A stretch of DNA of 64,000 bases from Bradysia coprophila (lineage: Eukaryota > Arthropoda > Insecta > Diptera > Sciaridae). Each line of letters begins with the position of its first letter. Within the stretch, counting starts at the first letter, position 1. Position numbers and translations under genes: made by a program. Where the stretch lies: assembly GCF_014529535.1 (NCBI RefSeq), contig NW_023503608.1, positions 2,976,001 through 3,040,000 on the forward strand, given 5' to 3'. The notes under the pieces are model-generated. The model saw only the letters and a list, made by a program, of their open reading frames with translations, made no database searches and had not been told where the DNA came from. Positions 62,401 to 64,000 of this stretch are shown in pieces.

Positions 62401-63960
62401 GACATTATTTTCTGGACGGATGCCAAGTGAAATTCGATTAGGTTGTTCAGAATGTCATTTGTCGAAAATTTTCTTAGATGGAGTGCCGAGAAAGTTGGCC
62501 ACAGAGCTTTCATTTATGCCGTAAAGCTTTTACATGGCAAATCAGACGATGAAAAAGTTTATCTCTAAAAAACGACTAAGATATTCCGAACATTCTACAA
62601 AGTATTAAACCAAATTTAACAAAATATTTTGTCATTTAAGGGAGGCGTTTTAGCATCTGCATCGGTTGATGGAACAGTAATCTTGTGGGACGTAAATGAT
62701 GGTAGTAAGACTAACGTATTATCTCAGGAAAATGGCGAGTCAATTAGACAGTGCGCGTTCAGGTAACATAAAATTAACTTAATTATTTAACAGGAGACTG
62801 TTTGAGCACGGCAGAGTAAAAGTAAACCTGGCAGGAGCGGTTCATTACGGAAACGTCAAATGAGAAACCTAATCCTTTGTATGAAAATGAACTCAAATGA
62901 ACACTGACATAAGTTGAAAAATTTAATTCGCAAAAAACATAGGCCTACTAGATTATTCAAGTTCCTAGTCAAACAAGGTCAAACAAGCGCTCCTGCCTGG
63001 GTTACTTTTACTCTGCCGTGGTTTGAGTCAAAGCTTTGTTTGAGTCTTATATAGACTGATAATTGAATGTCATTTTCTGCACCAATTTACAATCCAGTTT
63101 TTACAGTCGACGACTTTTAAATAAGTGACGTATTTCGTTTTAGCTGTTTGGAAGCTGATCCACGCATCAAAACATAGATGTTTTTATGCTTGATCAGCCT
63201 TTTTTCTCCCCTCGGCCATGAGAAAATTGTGTTTCGACAACATTTCTAATCAGAAAAGTGCACCTCACCTCTGGGAGAAATAGGAAATTCCAACTCGACC
63301 GAAATCATTGTTGTTAGATTTCCTGTTTTCTCCTACTCGTTAAACAAATAACTATTTTTAAACGATTGTTTAAGTGTTTGACTATTTCACCTGTATAAAC
63401 AAGTATAAGAATGTTTGTTTGTATGAGTGGATCAGCTGAAACAAAAAACGTCACGCATTTCAAAGTAGCCGACTGTAAGTTGCTTTTGTTGGAGTTTTTA
63501 AATCTAATGACTGGAAATGTTTGTCTAGTTCATCAAACAATTGAATTGTATACTGTTACCACTCAAGGAAAACATTTAGACATTTTTATGAAAATAGAAA
63601 CAATCGAAAGCATCGCAATGCGAAAGCTTCTTTGTGAATTTATTGAATAGACAAAATATCTAATTTCACTTTTTCTTACAAGCCCTGATGGATCTACAAT
63701 CGTATCAAGCGATGACAGTGGTACCGTTTGTATCTGGGGACAGAATAAAAATATTGTCAGGTTCGATTAAGTTCTGTTGGTTTTACCGTCTTCCTCTTTT
63801 AATTAAAAAAAAAATGTTAGGCTGATTCGATGTCATGAGGAAGCAGTCCATGCTATTAGCTTTTCCCCAGATTCCAACATTTTGCTCACCGGCTGTACGT
63901 TGGGTAACATTCGTATGCACTATGCAGATGTTGGTAATGAAAACATGGCAGTGATAAACG
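50468..63960 (+). CDS. WDSUB1: WD-repeat protein, WDSUB1-like (partial, continues right)
   Basis: Visible exons are 50468-50577, 52415-52529, 62641-62762, 63683-63760 and 63821-63960; the gene runs off the window at a GTTAGT donor. The start ATG gives MPLITSHVKVLQTIKAHTSD. Four WD40 blades follow: FTGSRDKTVRVWRW, ASASVDGTVILWDV, SSDDSGTVCIWG, TGCTLGNIRMHYAD, each with the expected upstream GH or H and core D. Order, spacing and sequence fit WDSUB1, a WD40-SAM-U-box protein taken to be an E3 ubiquitin ligase. The SAM and U-box parts would lie to the right, so the assignment rests on the propeller only. Intron 2 (52530-62640) contains two complete antisense genes. Confidence 0.75.
52595..54893 (-). 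CDS. APC5: Anaphase-promoting complex subunit 5
   Basis: Exon 54893-54807 encodes 29 residues (MEKKEIDALNIYPNKS...) and ends at GTGAGT; the second exon 54727-52595 follows TTTGAAG and encodes 711 more, 739-740 in all, the usual size. Family features are the N-terminal LTPHKIIV, TPR-like helices (MHAQFGNNKEALASLKECIM) in the middle and the C-terminal block RIKE-type region KVMDVYIYLAQFYNEAQQFSERNKFAMQFRLL split here by helices. APC5 (ida in Drosophila) is a scaffold TPR subunit of the APC/C ubiquitin ligase that drives mitotic exit in the nucleus. The gene is antisense inside intron 2 of the WD40 gene; its stop codon is only 66 bp from that gene's exon 2. Confidence 0.93.
55530..55615. repeat. 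TTATAAGT-rich simple repeat
   Basis: Short units of TTATAAGT and ATAAGTCA recur about eight times. The rest of 54900-55750 shows no further feature. Confidence 0.6.
55759..55998. mobile_element. Short hAT-like MITE
   Basis: Inverted termini CAAGGTTCTGAAAGAACAGG, TTAAGACACTT and their complement enclose 240 bp. Flanks CAAATATC (55751-55758) and CAAATATA (55999-56006) are a 7/8 target duplication. CAAGG fits YARNG. Confidence 0.8.
56148..56330. repeat. Foldback element
   Basis: GGAATTATAAGAAGTTACAT and CAATCCAAT are mirrored as ATTGGATTG and ATGTAACTTCTTATAATTC. From 56340 to 57090 nothing else was recognised. Confidence 0.65.
57094..59052. mobile_element. Possible composite element with TTCACGCAAAAAAA ends
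   Basis: TTCACGCAAAAAAAGG at the left and TTTTTTTTTGCGTGAA at the right are inverted. A 50-bp block with GTACTGATAACTCAACCATT and GGTCTCATCGTCGAAATGTA occurs in direct orientation near both ends (57217 and 58979). No convincing target duplication was found. It holds a palindrome at 58466-58590 (GTTCCAC...GTGGAAC) and a tRNA-like stretch. A 62-codon frame at 57620-57808 is not recognised. Confidence 0.45.
58742..58812 (+). repeat. tRNA-like sequence (SINE or tRNA relic)
   Basis: TTAGCTCAGTGCGAAAGTC resembles an A box with D arm, and GGTCCCCAGTTCAATTCACG a degenerate B box; a run of 15 T follows. The anticodon and acceptor stems do not pair well. Confidence 0.35.
59264..61605 (-). CDS. SmydA-type SET and MYND domain protein
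   Basis: Exons are 61605-61235, 60838-60581 and 60371-59264, open in frame for 578 residues; a second ATG at 61569 (METNGK) would give 566 and may be the true start, as it lies just before the domain. The MYND zinc finger spans about 19-55 (C..C, C..C, YC...H, H...C). The split SET domain follows, with LGRYVRASRDIKAKSVIF first and the cofactor-site motif LEHSCMPNC in exon 3, then IMYTHMLWGT and a CKCPRC post-SET knuckle. The C-terminal part is helical. These arthropod proteins are presumed lysine methyltransferases or transcriptional cofactors; their substrates are mostly unknown. It lies antisense in intron 2 of the WD40 gene. Confidence 0.88.
62806..63020. mobile_element. MITE with 33-bp terminal repeats in the WD40 gene intron 3
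   Basis: CACGGCAGAGTAAAAGTAAA with CCTGGCAGGAGCG at the left is mirrored by CGCTCCTGCC, TGGGTTACTTTTACTCTGCC, GTG at the right. Direct flanks GTTTGAG occur on both sides (7 bp). A truncated copy is at 3470-3605. Confidence 0.8.
63133..63440. repeat. Foldback related to the TCAGCTGATCCAC family
   Basis: AAGCTGATCCACGCATCAAA at 63150 and GAGTGGATCAGCTGAAAC at 63427 are inverted. The core is similar to 23191-23313. Confidence 0.5.
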
Positions 63961-64000
63961 GTTAGTTTGATCAATTAATTGCGAAAAGACGTTGAGCTTA

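Overview
This is a eukaryotic, AT-rich window with short spliced introns, most likely from a dipteran insect of nematoceran grade such as a fungus gnat. The evidence is an expanded array of ZAD-C2H2 zinc-finger genes, an arthropod SmydA-type SET/MYND gene and an insect-type alpha-amylase. The organism assignment is inference. Almost all genes are split, so gene models were built by joining GT-AG exons by eye. Every joined frame was checked for length modulo 3, but no transcript evidence was available.

Region 1 (1-28 kb) is a head-to-tail array on the minus strand. It holds seven complete seven-exon genes of one ZAD plus ten-finger family, and the first exon of an eighth gene running off the left edge. 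Exon sizes and intron phases (0,1,2,2,2,0) are almost identical in all copies. Most copies share a promoter-proximal motif, and five share a stop codon embedded in AATAAA. Inserted in the array are a truncated Smyd4-like gene (18.7-19.3 kb), a short LITAF-like gene (24.8-25.1 kb) and several foldback elements.

Region 2 (28.8-50 kb) holds a secreted alpha-amylase with an altered active-site loop, the gene for extended synaptotagmin (Esyt2-like, ten exons, plus strand) and TMEM231 (minus strand). A degraded copy of the amylase 3' end lies just before TMEM231. Its downstream flank is also duplicated, so the amylase locus was once duplicated around Esyt2. The 6-kb intron 2 of Esyt2 contains a 3.1-kb hAT-like element that carries an eight-unit array of 145-bp repeats.

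Region 3 (50.5-64 kb) is a WDSUB1-like WD40 gene on the plus strand that continues past the right edge. Its roughly 10-kb second intron contains two antisense genes: the APC/C subunit APC5 (Drosophila ida) and a SmydA-type SET/MYND protein.

The window is rich in non-autonomous DNA transposons. Four have recognisable 8-bp target duplications and YARNG termini typical of hAT elements. Two of these have termini built from tandem pentamers. No prokaryotic, viral or CRISPR features were seen.
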